Positions 1 to 11,414 of a DNA stretch of 64,000 nucleotides are shown here, piece after piece. The notes beneath the pieces were generated by a model, which made no database searches, had not been told where the DNA came from, and was given only the letters and a program-made list of their open reading frames with translations. The first letter of the stretch is position 1. Every line of letters begins with the position of its first letter. A program made the translations under genes and the position numbers. This DNA is from Diphasiastrum complanatum (lineage: Eukaryota; Streptophyta; Lycopodiopsida; Lycopodiales; Lycopodiaceae), in NCBI GenBank assembly GCA_029204225.1, contig CM055113.1, positions 9,138,364-9,202,363 on the forward strand. The letters run 5' to 3'.

Positions 1-753
1 ATCAACTGATGGTTTTCAAGAGGGGTGGCTGGCTGCTCTGTCCTTATGCACTTGTCTTAAAACTCTTTCCCTGGAAAATAGTAAACAGATTGACTCCAAT
101 CCTGGCCCTGTGGAATACCTTGGTTGCTGTCCAGCTCTTGAACAATTACAACTAGCACAATGTGATTTGCGTAATCGGTTGGGATTTGGTGCATTGCTTT
201 CAGTTTGCAGGAACGTGAGGGAACTAGAATTTAGGGATTGTTGGGGCCTGGAAGATGAGAACTTTGGTCTAGCAAACCGATGCAGGTATTAGTTAAGTGG
301 GTTAATTCAATTTCAATAATTTAATCCAGTTTGTATCTCAAAGAGCTCTTTGATGCTTCGTAATAGAATCTTGGCATGAAATGTGATAAATTTTGCTTGA
401 TTTCCTAGTTATTGTGCAGTTTTAGATGCTTCATATAAGAATCAACTTTTGTTACATCATAAAAAGTTCGGCTTCTGGAATGCAGGAAAGTGAGGCTTCT
501 TTCTTTGGAGGGCTGCTCTTTGTTGACTACAATGGGATTGGAGACTGTAATTTTGTCTTGGAAAGAACTTCAAAGACTAAGAGTTGTTTGTTGTGACAAC
601 ATCAAGGATTCTGAAATAAGCCCGTCATTGGCCACTTGCTTTGCTTCCTTAAAGGAATTCAAATGGCGGCCTGATACCAAATCAGTGCTAGCAATCAGTC
701 TTGCAGGAACAGGTGTAGGTCAAATGGGAGGGAAGTTTTTCAAGAAGAAATAA
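1..753 (+). CDS. MAX2: MAX2/D3-type F-box leucine-rich-repeat protein, C-terminal part (5' end outside window)
   Basis: Two exons are seen. The first runs from the window edge to 285 (reading frame starts at base 2). It is followed by a GT-AG intron (286-485) in phase 2 and a final exon 486-753 ending in TAA. The protein reads LRR-type sequence with LGCCPALE, a junction [16 protein letters not shown], then [23 protein letters not shown] and a basic end GKFFKKK. These are hallmark blocks of the C-terminal LRRs and last helix of MAX2 (Arabidopsis) / D3 (rice), the substrate-receptor subunit of an SCF ubiquitin ligase. In that family it works with the D14 or KAI2 hydrolases to target SMXL/D53 repressors in strigolactone and karrikin signalling in the nucleus. 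The F-box itself lies upstream of the window. The frame is open and the splice phase fits, so the gene looks functional. The intron is odd because angiosperm MAX2 genes known to me are single-exon. Confidence 0.9.
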
Positions 754-1944
754 TGAGCATAATCACTTTGTCATGTTTCTATAATGGCAGAGGCATATTT
801 TGTTCCTGAAAACACTGTCAACATGCTTTTATCCGTCAAAGATCAAGCATTACAAGCCACACTCAAAAAAAGTTGATCTGGAAAAGCATTACTATCCATA
901 GATATTTTTCCATTGTTGATATGTGGAAATTGTTCAGTAATTAGTATTAAAGGAGATTTATACATTAGCATTTGTACAGGTCAGCCAGGTAGTGGTCATA
1001 TGGGACTGAGCTGCCTGCACTTGTAATTCTACAACCAATGCTTAGATCAGCTTTTCTTGCTCAACCTCTAGCGACATTTTAAGCTCTTTGTTGAGTCCAA
1101 TTATCAGGTTTTAGCTCATCAATATGTGTTTCTTTGTTTCGATAACTCTACTGGATCAAGTATACTTGAACTTTGGAACTTTGATAGGGGGCATATTATT
1201 TTTTACAGTGCCATCTTAAATGACTTTTGGAAATAAGGCAGAGGGTTGAATTAACTGCCTGACCTATTTTTCACCAGAGACAAAAATGGCTGATGATGTA
1301 TCTTTTACTGTTGAAGCATTTCGGTGGTGATAAATTTTTGTTCTCATGTGGAAATTCATTATAACAGCAACTTTTGGTGCTTTTCATTCAGTGAAACGTT
1401 GAGAGGTCAGGAGTCTCGTCAGAGAAGCCACAGCTAAATGTGTTCAGAGGTACGAATGCTTAAAGATTTATTGCAAAATAGAAATTATGTGGTTGGTCAT
1501 GGATAATGTTGTGTTTGCCAGGTTGGCCTTGTGTAATTGATTAAAATGACTGGAGAAGGATATTCTTACAACTGATGGGTGCCTTGAATGAGGGATATCA
1601 TAGTCGTAGGACAGGTTCATCAGGTGCTTGCTGAACAGTTTTTCATGGAATGGCAGTTCATCAACTGAAAAGGAAATCTTTCATGAGTTTGTTGTTGGCC
1701 ATGCAGAATTTAATGCTTTTTGGGAATTGCACTGTTGGCCCTCCTAAGCTTGTAGCATGTTGCTGCATTATGCCAGTGACCATGATTCTCTTTTCGATCT
1801 AAAATTGTAAAACATTTTTGGTTTTGCAACTTATCAAAAATTTCAAATTACCACCTATTAATTGGGCAATTTTTTTCAGACTGAACCCTGCCCCATGTGT
1901 AGGGCGTTCCTCTTAAGGTTTAGATAAACTTTTAGTCATTATCT

Positions 1945-2470
1945 ATTGTGTATCTTCCTGCAGGTGTTGGTTATCGTGCTTGAGTCAGGCTCAACCACCC
2001 AGGTTCGATTCTCTGTGATCCTATGGGTTGATAATACCAAAAACCATCATGTGTTGTGTGGTCCAACAGGTGGAGCTCGAGTTGGGAGAAAGTTCTTTGA
2101 CATGTTGAGTTACTATGAGGGTTTGAGATGAGATGGGCCAAATTTATTTAATATTTTTGTTTTTTTTTGGAATTCACGTAGCTTAAATCAGTGTGGAGGT
2201 AAATGCCGTAAAAGTGCCTTTTCTTGTATGCCCTTTCAGTGGTGAGTGGAGTCAAACTCCAAGCCTTGAGGAGAGGTTAGGATGCCTTAACCTTTAGCTG
2301 TTGGACCAATGAAACCATCTGTATATTGCAAAACCATTGTCTTGCAATTCTAGGCCTAACTTGTCATCCCAAAGCGTGCATAGGTTGAGCTTGTCTACCC
2401 AGGTTTGATTCCCTACTCGCATGGGCAACTACCCGTGTCAAAGGCCTGTTAAAGACTAAAAGTCAAAATT
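1945..2470. repeat. tRNA-like SINE fragments (cluster)
   Basis: Three short segments carry tRNA-promoter-like pieces. One, near 1955-2040 (+), has a box-B-like GGTTCGATTCT. One, near 2245-2320 (- strand), has AGCTAAAGGTTAAGG followed by GGAGTTTGACTCC. One, near 2355-2430 (+), has CATAGGTTGAGC followed by GGTTTGATTCC. Box A/box B spacing suits tRNA-derived SINEs. No poly-A tail or target duplication was delimited, so these are probably old fragments. Confidence 0.35.
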
Positions 2471-2540
2471 TGAGATCTAAGTGATACCAGAGGGTTTTCG
2501 TGATGCTTAGATATTTGTTTTGAGCTAATGACCATTGCAT

Positions 2541-2670
2541 AGAATGTAGCCTAGATTTTCAAATTGGATTTGCTTCCAATAGTAGCTATATGCAAAGGAG
2601 CCATAAGAATGTAGCCCAGATTGTCAAATTGGATTTGCTTCCAATAGTAGCTATATGCAAAGGAGCCACT
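2541..2670. repeat. 65-bp tandem duplication (two copies)
   Basis: The unit beginning AGAATGTAGCC and ending AAAGGAGCCA is present twice head to tail (starts 2541 and 2606) with only a few differences. It is a recent local duplication in noncoding DNA. Confidence 0.85.
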
Positions 2671-5600
2671 GTTATTTTATCGTTCATAAATGGTATTCAA
2701 ATTATAATCAGCTGGAGGCAAATGAGGAGATTGGTAGACCATTTGTCTTATTAATATGAAAACTTGAAAGTGTAAGTACCATATTTGCACATCAATTAGG
2801 TGCTATATGCTACTCTTTCTTGACAATTATGGCACTAGAATAAATATTCCGATTTAGGATAATTGCAATGTTGGGATGACTTTGATTGAAACAGTCAGTT
2901 AAGGGAAAAACATTTTGTTGCTTTGTGCCTGTCTTTTTTTGCTTCTTGTGTACCTTCCCTTTGACAGTTTGACGGCCTACTATCTCCTACCCAGTGTATT
3001 TATATAGTGCTGTTACCAGCCATTTTGTTCACTGGTGGAATATTTCACCTGTTAAAATAGCATCTGAATGGAAGATATGTTCTTTATTGTGACTACTAAA
3101 TTGCACTGGCAACATTATGTACAACATTTACAGTGCATGCACACTGTAAAGCCAAGTTTGGAACGTACAAGCTGCTCTGTTTTCCACTCACACAACAGCT
3201 CTGATTTGAGCTTGCATCTTGGGCCCGGAACGAGCTCTTATCAACTCGGTTATAGTGGGGCACATATTTGAGGTACGGGATTTCCTTAGCCTCACAGGAG
3301 AGGACTGTTCCTACGGAAAGGATCAATATTGTCTACAAGCATTTGGTATTTTGAAATCTTTATAAATAAGGTTAGAAAACATAAAAGTGCAAGGACATCA
3401 CATATCATTTTCAGCCCCGTCTCTGGGGCAGGGCCATTGAATTTTTTATTTATTTCTCAGGGTGGTTTTCTCTCTCTCTTGAGCACCAGTGTTTTCATTT
3501 TGGCAGTTTGATTGCATGGATCTGGCTCAGCTATGCCTGCTTGATGTCTGGAGGTGTTTTGTTTTTGGCATTTAGGTTGTGTGGCTGCTGCATACAGGGA
3601 GTTGGTATTATAAAGCTGCGCCTGTGCTTGCTTATCCCTATTGTGGAGCTGTGTTCTTGGGTTGCAGATTTAGTGATCCCTTCATGGTTCTTCGGCATTT
3701 TGTGGCTGTAGTTTTATCATAGCTCAGTTATCTTTTGACTGAACGTTAGCACTTACTGTGGTTCTTGTTTTGAGACACTCGGGTACCATCCACAAAGGTG
3801 TCCATTTTTTGTCCAGTTTGTAGTTCAAATGTCGTAAATAGTACATATACTAGAATCAAGTTTTTGAATTTGCTGTAGTGGAAGTGTGATGCATCATGAT
3901 TACACTCGATGACCTATGATTCTGACAATGCATGGCTACTTTGATCCATACTCCAAATTATACCATCTTTGTAATCATTTTTTGAGCTAATGTTTAGCTC
4001 TCACTAAAATGACCTACTGGAGGATCTCTAGGCTCTCGTGTGTATGTACATTATTGTATGAAAACATATGTTTTCACTTGAATTGTTCTTAAAGTTTTAA
4101 ATTGCAGAAGCCACTTAACCTTTTGTCTTGGAATTGAATGAATAGTATAAAGCTTAAAATTTTTGTACATGTGTTTCATATCGATTAATAATAATAACAA
4201 ATGTGGATTTCATTTTTTGTCTAATGAACGTGTCTTCATATAATTTTGAGAGACAAATACCATTGCAAATTTTGTCTTGTAATAAACTGAATACTGTAGC
4301 ATTCATGGTATGCTTTGCACCCATTGATTGAAAGTAGTAGTCAAATGATATTTGCATTGTTCTATGCGTCTATAGTATTTTATATTGTGATAGAAGCCTA
4401 TTTAAGATCTTTATGAAAAAGCCTGCATGTAAAACAGTAAATCAAATACTATCAGGTTTCAACACAATCTACCTCACCTGTCACAAGTCATTTCAAGTAT
4501 TGTAAATGTCCGGTAATATTACAAATAGTTAGAATTGTTTACCTTGTATATTGTACACGACATTTGTTGTTTTGTTCAGTCTATGGCCCTGTTAAACGAG
4601 CAAAGATCAAACTTTCTTGCACTTTTTGTCTTCTAATATTGTATATGATACAATTTTTATTATTCTTATTAGATCCATGTTCACCTTTGACTAAATAGAA
4701 GTGTTGCAATATTTTTGTCATTTTGTTTGTGTTTGAAATATTTTATATTGTAGAGATCATGTCTTTGAATGATGCATATATTGTTCCAAAAATATGAATT
4801 GCAAAAGAATTGCAAGCTTTGTCTTCATGTAATTTGAATAGTATAGTGTTCATTATCTTTTTCTTACATGTGTGTCTAATCTTGATTTCTATCACTTTCT
4901 TTGAGTTAATATAACATGTTTCCTTCTAAAGGGTGTTAGACTATACAATAATATTAAGATGCCTTGAGCTAAAGCCACTCAAGCAAAATTTGTCTTTCCA
5001 ACATGTCTAGAACTCAATTTTGTCCTCATGGATTTTATGTATAGTCACATGGTCTTATGTTATCATTGGTGGTTTAAAGTTATCAAGAGCTTGTGACAAA
5101 CCAGAATTCATTCTAACATACATTTCTCGAGAATTACAATCTTCTCAAGTCAACCAAAAATCTTACACTTACCAAGAATTGCCATACAAAATATAGACTT
5201 AAAAAACCTGCAACTCATAATAGTAAAATGAGAAATATTTTTTGTGGGGTCTCTTGGAAGTCATATGAAAATAGCGATTATGAACGTACATAATCTGTTG
5301 ACTCTTGAAAATTTTCAGATGGCATGAGCACCAATGAGGGTATAATGACAATCATGGGTTTTTCGAAAAGATGCTTCGGTAATATTTCTAACCAAGTATC
5401 CCAACAATTGGGTAGATAACTTCATGTTAGAAATTTCAATTACAGACTTTGACAATCATGAGGCAATTCAAACAATAAACCTTTTCTTGTTAAGGAAGTT
5501 GTTATTGAATTTGCACGTATATTTGTGCTGATAACATCTCCAAAGAGCCATTACAAGTTTGGAAAAATATTTTATTTGAAGTTGTCCAACTTTTGCTTCA

Positions 5601-6364
5601 ACATGTGTGTCCAAGATGAGTGTCAAAGAGAGCAAAATCATATGATTGAGTACAATGTTTTTGTTTGTTCTTTTAAAATTTTATGCATGGTGTTCATTTT
5701 GTTCTATAACCACTATGTTGATGCAATATCTTTAATGCAGCATTGAAATGTGTTTGAACTATGGACATTGTCTCGCATTGTAGTCTATTTAGATAAGGCT
5801 AGCTATATTCATGAAGGTGGGTTTAAATTTTAGCATCTACCAGTTGAATCTTGGTATTCATGAGTTGTGGACGATCACAACCCATCTTAGCCTTTCCCTT
5901 GTAATTGTCATCTCACTGGGATCTCACAATGTGGTGTCCACATAGGTTATAGCCTCATCTTTTGGGTTGTCCCAATGGCACACCTTGACCTTGTATTGAT
6001 ATACATTTGTGGGGCAAGGCTCCATAGAGATCTTGGCCAGAGGTGAGATCCTAGGTACATCTTAGTAAGTCATCCGAGTACTCCACATCATCTTCCAAGG
6101 TGATGAGAATCATGAGAAAGTACAGTTGGGGAATGTACAAGTCCCAATCTCACTTGGTAGGTTGGTATAGATCTGGGAATGTGAAGATCTAACTTTTGGC
6201 TTGCACTTGGGGAATGATCTGATGGAGTTTGTACTCCCCTTGACCATAGTAGATAAAACACATGTGAAATTAATCACTGGTAGGTGGGGGAACTCAGAAG
6301 TACAACTATTAGGCCAAAAATCAAGATTTTCACACTTTTCAATGTACAACATTGGATACTTGGG

Positions 6365-6730
6365 ATCTGGGTTCGCCCTCTGGGCAGTGTATTGGTCTCA
6401 GTTGGATCTATCAATGATGAAGGAGGCGAACCGAGATGGGCTAATGCTGAGGCTGTAGAGGCAGAAACATCCAGAACTTTGAGGTCAGTTCCTTGGAGCA
6501 AGGTTCATGGTCTAGGTTCGCCCTCTGGAGAATGTTTTCAGTAGGTAATGATGGACTTAATCTGAGTTGGGCGAACTTAGATAACAAGTTTTGCACCCCT
6601 AGGGAATGCAAACAGGTTCTGGAGATTTTTTTTGAGTAAAATTTCCAAATTTTAAGGTTCAGGTTCGCCCCTCTGATATATTGTAGTTTAATGTCTGCTT
6701 GATATATGGTGAAGCAGGTGAACCTGGATG
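6365..6730. repeat. Alternating GTTCGCCC / GGGCGAAC motif array
   Basis: GGTTCGCCCTCTG-like motifs occur near 6369, 6515 and 6661, with about 146-bp spacing. Each is followed by an inverted copy (GGCGAACC near 6425, GGGCGAAC near 6568, AGGTGAACC near 6716). The alternating orientation resembles short motif arrays of retroelement promoters, but no coding sequence for an element was found here. Confidence 0.4.
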
Positions 6731-6967
6731 TTGAGGTTTGGGCCTCAAAACACAACTCTGGAAATGCAAAACATGTTTGGCAGCTTGTTTCTATGTTCAC
6801 ACAGACATTTCTGGAAAGGCACTTTCACATTAGATTTAAAAATAGATTAGAGGTTGTTTCTTCCTCTGTTTTGTGGGGAAACATTAGTTTAATCGAACCT
6901 CGATGTTGAGGTTTGGGCCAAAACACCCTTCTGGGAATGCAAAACTTGTTTGGCATCTTGTTTCTAT
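6720..6967. repeat. Direct repeat of about 75 bp flanking a 100-bp spacer
   Basis: The segment starting GAACCTGGATGTTGAGG (6720-6794) recurs at 6895-6967, starting GAACCTCGATGTTGAGG. Both end GCTTGTTTCTAT or CATCTTGTTTCTAT. Copies differ by several substitutions and a short indel. They could be terminal repeats of a very short element or a simple duplication. Confidence 0.55.
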
Positions 6968-7661
6968 CATTAGAGGAGTTCCAAGGCCCAAAAGGGTTGT
7001 CTTAGAAATGCCACGTAAGAGAGAGAAAATCATCGAATTTTAAAACTCCGACCGAGTTTTTGGTCTACCCGCACAACTCCGATGCCTAGACCTCACTAGT
7101 AACGTATGTACACTACAGTTAACTGGAAGTTGGGTAGCCGCAACGCGTGGGGTCCATACTTCAAGATTCTATTTTCTACCATTAACTAACATAACTTCTC
7201 ATGTAAATGCAAATCGTATTGCACATCAAAGTTTTCTTTCCATCTACTCAAAGCATTCACATCAATGGAAAACAGTCTTATCGATCTGAAAATCATGGCA
7301 AGAAATTCTGAATATTTTGGATCACAATGAGCGCCAACGTGAATCTAAATTTTTGCAATTCTGAAAATACGGAGTGTGTTGGATCAAATGGAGTGGCAAG
7401 GTTATTTCAAACCTTTGCAATTCAAAAATTTGCAATTTCAACACACATCTATTGAAAAAATATTTTGCTTATTTTGCTCATAACTGCAAAGCTTTGATTT
7501 TGCATATAAAGCAAGAAGCATGGAGTGTGATGGATCAAAAAGAGCGCCAAGGTCATTTCAAACTTTTTCAATTAATTCTTTTTTAATTAAGACAAGTTTT
7601 AATAGCTTACAAGATATATAACAAGTTGGTTTTCTACTAGATTAATCTATCGATTATTAAG

Positions 7662-9298
7662 ATGTCTAAATATCATCTCCATATTGATCTTCCCACACAA
7701 TATGCTCCACTGTACAGAAAAAATCTAAAAGGATCCACCTTACCAGCTCACCAAAGGACAAAAGAAAGGAAACATTGTGATCTATGGGTTGATGGAAGTT
7801 TGTATCCAATCGATCCAAGCTCAATGCAACATCCAAATTTTAGATCGGTCACACAACTCATACTGTTTTTGTGTGAAGGACACAATGGTCTATTGGGTTA
7901 TTGTGAAAGATTGAAAAGTTATGGCATTAGTAATTCAATGACAAAAATCCATTTTTTGGAAAATATGTTGAATGGTTTGCTTACTGACTACCGAGAAAAA
8001 GAAACTATTTTTTTGCAAACAAAAGAAGAGAATGAAATCTTGAAGATAGATAATTCTCGTTTGCAAGATATTATATTAAACCTTAACCAAGAAACTGGCA
8101 ATATGAAACTAATTGTACAAACATTGCGTACCTCATATTGTCAAATAAATGTAGAAGTAAACACATTACGGAAGAAAATACTGAACAATAAGCGAAAAAG
8201 AGTTATTTTAAAAAGTATTGACGAGCTTTCAACAAGTGCGTCAACGGAAAAAAAAAAAAAAAAAAAAAAAAAGAATATATGCTTTCAAGTAAGATTATGT
8301 TTTAAACTATTCATGTGTTTTGTTTCATCTAGCACTCAATGGTTGTGAATTGTTTTTTTTTCTAAATCTTATTTTTCTTTTGCAGATCAGCTTTGGTCAC
8401 CAATGAAAATCTGAAAGACAAGGACATGATTGGAAAGTCTTTGAGTGCAGTACTTACAGCCAAGTCAACGACGAGTCTACTTGGAAATCAACGATATTCT
8501 TGAATCAAGTCCAAGATTGTAGAGGCCCTTATGGGCAAAGTCGGCAAGATCATTGACCGAAAATTGATACAAGGAGCATGTGATTATTCTGGTATTAGCA
8601 GGGATGCATATGACACAATGTTTAAAATTATCAAAGAGGCATTTGGACAAGTATATATAAAAAAATTTCCTATTCCCCGGCCCTTTCAAATCAAATTAGA
8701 GAGGGATGTGTTAAACAGGAGTTTGCAAAACATCATTGGTATTCCTTAACATATAAATGAAATTTATAACTCAAAACATGGCACTTTGTCATATGATTCT
8801 ACAAACAATATGTTTGTAGATCTGAATCATTTACTGAGATTTATTGTAAAGTTTTATAGAATCACAAATGAAAGTGTTGAAAATTTGATATTAGTTCTCA
8901 AGTTAGATGAATCAGAAGTAATAAAGGGACAAAAGCTGGAAAGGGTTAGTGTTACAATTATGAATGGAGCATTAAGCAATACGATAAACTCGAAGAGTCT
9001 TGATTTCAGTGTGCAGTCCGAAAATAATATTTGGTGCTTGGCAGCTTTCCAGGTTTAAATCTATTCTATTGAGTACTAGCAACTAATTCATTTCAAGAAT
9101 TAATGGTTTTGTGTTTTGAGCTAATATTGTTTTGTTATTAAAGGTCTGAGTTCAATTCTCCTAAAATAGTTCATGATTTTGTGTTTTTTTCTATCATACA
9201 GATTTAAAAAATCAACCGATCTTCTTTTGCTCAAGTCAATGTATCCAGAGAAAACAGCTAAGGAGGAAGACCTTTTCAGAACTTCCTCAGCTACATAG
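7662..9298 (+). pseudogene. Unrecognised coiled-coil protein gene, apparently disrupted
   Basis: An ATG at 7662 opens about 200 codons: a basic N-terminal region, then a heptad-like coiled coil rich in E, N, L and I (about residues 100-175). An A-run of about 24 bases near 8250-8272 encodes a lysine string. A donor CAA|GTAAGA at 8289 and an acceptor TTGCAG|A at 8385 define an intron. The next block, 8387-9052, reads in one frame through two in-frame stops (TGA 8501-8503, TAA 8747-8749). It includes KVGKIIDRKLIQGACDY, LNHLLRFIVKFY and LDESEVIKGQKLERVSVTI. A possible last exon, 9202-9298, encodes LLLLKSMYPEKTAKEEDLF. The exon 1/exon 2 phase does not match, which an indel in the A-run would explain. 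I do not recognise the family. The compact convergent arrangement with the neighbour (stop at 9434 on the other strand) suggests a multigene element. Confidence 0.5.
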
Positions 9299-9433
9299 CC
9301 AAATACTTTTATGGCAATGTCTCTCTTCCCAAAAATAATATTATATGTATTCGGAGGGTATTTGTGCATGTTCGAGAAATAAGATAATGCTTTAATTGCC
9401 ATTATTATTGTCGTAGTATCTGAAGAAAATTTG

Positions 9434-10626
9434 CTATGATGAATGCAAATCTCTTTGGGATGAATCCCTTTGTCGTAATCCCTGGCCTTCCCTCAAATAT
9501 CTCTGCCTTGTTGCAAAGGCATCCACCTCAACAGTAGCCTGTAAAATACGAGCAAAGGTCACATGTCTTGAAAAACAAAATAACTATATTAGAATAAAAA
9601 TCTCATTAAGATAAAACCAGATTTACCTACCAGATCACGCTCATCAGCTTCAATAAGTGCAGCAGTATGTAGATCATGACCAGCAACCGTATGGTCGTCG
9701 AAGCACTGGATGGACTAGTTTCTGAAGACTGTGACACATATCTGCTCTGGATTTTCAGAGATTCCTCCTCACCGGGCAAATTTGTCTGGTATGCCCTACT
9801 TTCAGACATGATTGACTGCAGTGCTTCAGTCCCATCCATCCATTCATCTCTGTCTTTGTAATCAATAGAAGCACGTAGATCATCATCACCGTCGAGATCT
9901 ATGAAGTCCCCGAATTCTTTGATGAAATTAGACAGAATTGATAATATTTTGTCCTCCCTCAGATCAAGAACATCTCCAAAATCATTCAGTGAGAGGTATG
10001 CGACACTATTCATGTAATACACTGGCAAATCTAGGAGAGTCTTGGTTTCGTCATATGGATTCACGTCAAATAAGGAAGAAATGGACAATGCACGAGACTC
10101 GGTTGGGTCGTACATTGATGCCGATCTTGTCTCCTCGTCAGCACCCAAGGCGTCATCAACAATAGCTGACTCAAGAATTAGTTGATGATGAGGCACCCTC
10201 AATGCTAAGCCTCGAAGTTCTTGTCTCCTCAGGAATAAGAGCAGAAAGATAAAACACAAAGCCCATGCCTTCCTGCAAAAAAGGACATGATCGATTGTGT
10301 TGGTCACAATGGACCACACGTTTAAAATCACTCACGATTTTCGTGAATCGCCAGTTGTGGCTTTGCTTTGAGGATGATTGGGCAAGTACTAGGTCATGGA
10401 AATGGATGAATTGTAGATTATCCATTATCAACATAGAATGATTCAAACTATCATAATACTCTTTATAAAACACTGGAAAATAGGATTTATGTTCTGATCC
10501 AAACCTCTAAATATCAAAAGACATATTGAAATACGTCTTACAGTGACCTATCTAGCTACCAACACCGGATTCAATGAGGAAGGTGTGCAACGCAGAATCA
10601 AAAGTATTAGAGGATGAGGCGGCCAT
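9434..10626 (-). CDS. Unrecognised spliced gene with acidic mid-region
   Basis: On the minus strand an ATG at 10626 starts MAASSSNTFDSALHTF (exon 10626-10560, phase 1). The sequence continues after an AG at 10473 with VFYKEYYDSLNHS (exon from 10472; a strong donor GTGAGT follows 10336). An acceptor TTTTTTGCAG precedes 10274. Downstream, a long acidic frame (about 10210-9740) contains SSLFDVNPYDETK, FGDVLDLREDK and DFIDLDGDDDL. Then come exon-like blocks 9705-9631 (DDHTVAGHDLHTAALIEADE) and 9538-9434 (ATVEVDAFATRQRYLREGQG, TAG stop), which join in phase 0. Not all joins in the acidic part are resolved: one implies an intron of only about 60 bases, and a frameshift may exist. The family is not recognised. 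Its start lies head to head with the H3-like ORF across a shared promoter region. Confidence 0.45.
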
Positions 10627-11414
10627 CTCGAAAGTATGACCAGTATGGCCGAGTATTGCTACGACGCGGGCTGGCAGGGAGTCAGAAGACAATCAAAGAA
10701 ATCCTCGCGTGATGGCAATATTGGCGAATGATCTGATATTGGAACGACACGAGGGATCTTAGATCATCTAGAATCTCTAAAAGATTCTTGCGTGGTAGAG
10801 ATACTGCAAAGAAATGGTACTGTTCACACACAGAGAGATACAGGGAGTGAAAATCCAAAACTTAGCAAAATGTTTTAACTGATCAAACAACATTTATAAG
10901 GCTAAAACCAATAAAATCCAAGCCGTACACTCGTTGATCCAACAGCGGATCAGATCTATGGCGCGTAGTACAACCATCCACATGTGCGAGACCACACGTG
11001 CTACAATACGCATCAACCTGCCATTCGCCCACGTTCCCACACGTGCAAGTTTCACACGTGCGGATACAGAGGTGTAGGTCCCACATGTTAGAAACTGATT
11101 GGGCCACGTGACCACACGTGTGAGCCTATATGTGTGAGAACACGTCACTGATCCATTCGGCCATGTGTCCCCAAGTGGGATCCCATACGTGTTGATCCAG
11201 ATGTGCAGTTTCACACGTGCGAGCGACCTCCTCTCCATGCCTGTTCCTTACACTCTCTCGCGTCGTAGCGATATCAGCTTGAATTTCCTTGCATTGCCAT
11301 CACGCGAGCCCCTGACTCTGCCACTCTCTCGTGTCGTAGCGATATCACCGTTAGAGTTCTCAGTGTCTCTTCTGCTGTGTTTCTGTCCTCGCGTGGTATA
11401 GATATCTGGCCTCA
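10627..11414. promoter_or_regulatory. Divergent promoter region with ACACGTG (G-box) cluster and repeated CGTCGTAGCGATATC motif
   Basis: Between the divergent ATGs, ACACGTG boxes occur near 10995, 11036, 11051, 11113 and 11214, with degenerate copies (ACACGTCAC, CATACGTGTTG) between them. ACACGTG contains CACGTG, the core bound by plant bZIP and bHLH factors. Closer to the H3-like ORF, CTCTCGCGTCGTAGCGATATC (near 11257) recurs near 11324 as CTCTCGTGTCGTAGCGATATC and more loosely just before the ATG. The reverse complement of CGCGTCGTAGC appears near 10652, on the side of the other gene. A shared two-way promoter is an inference. Confidence 0.55.

Larger units (their letters stand above)
754..7661. 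other. Intergenic stretch without a recognised gene
   Basis: No open frame here is longer than about 120 codons and none resembles a known family. The 3' UTR of the MAX2 gene must lie in its first part. The stretch contains tRNA-like SINE pieces (about 1.95-2.47 kb), a 65-bp tandem duplication (2541-2670), an alternating motif array (6.37-6.73 kb) and a direct repeat (6720-6967), listed separately. The rest is AT-rich unique-looking DNA in which I see nothing. Confidence 0.6.

Noticed and set aside
1955-2040. Functional tRNA gene
   Set aside because: There is a box-B-like GGTTCGATTCT but no cloverleaf pairing or acceptor stem could be drawn.
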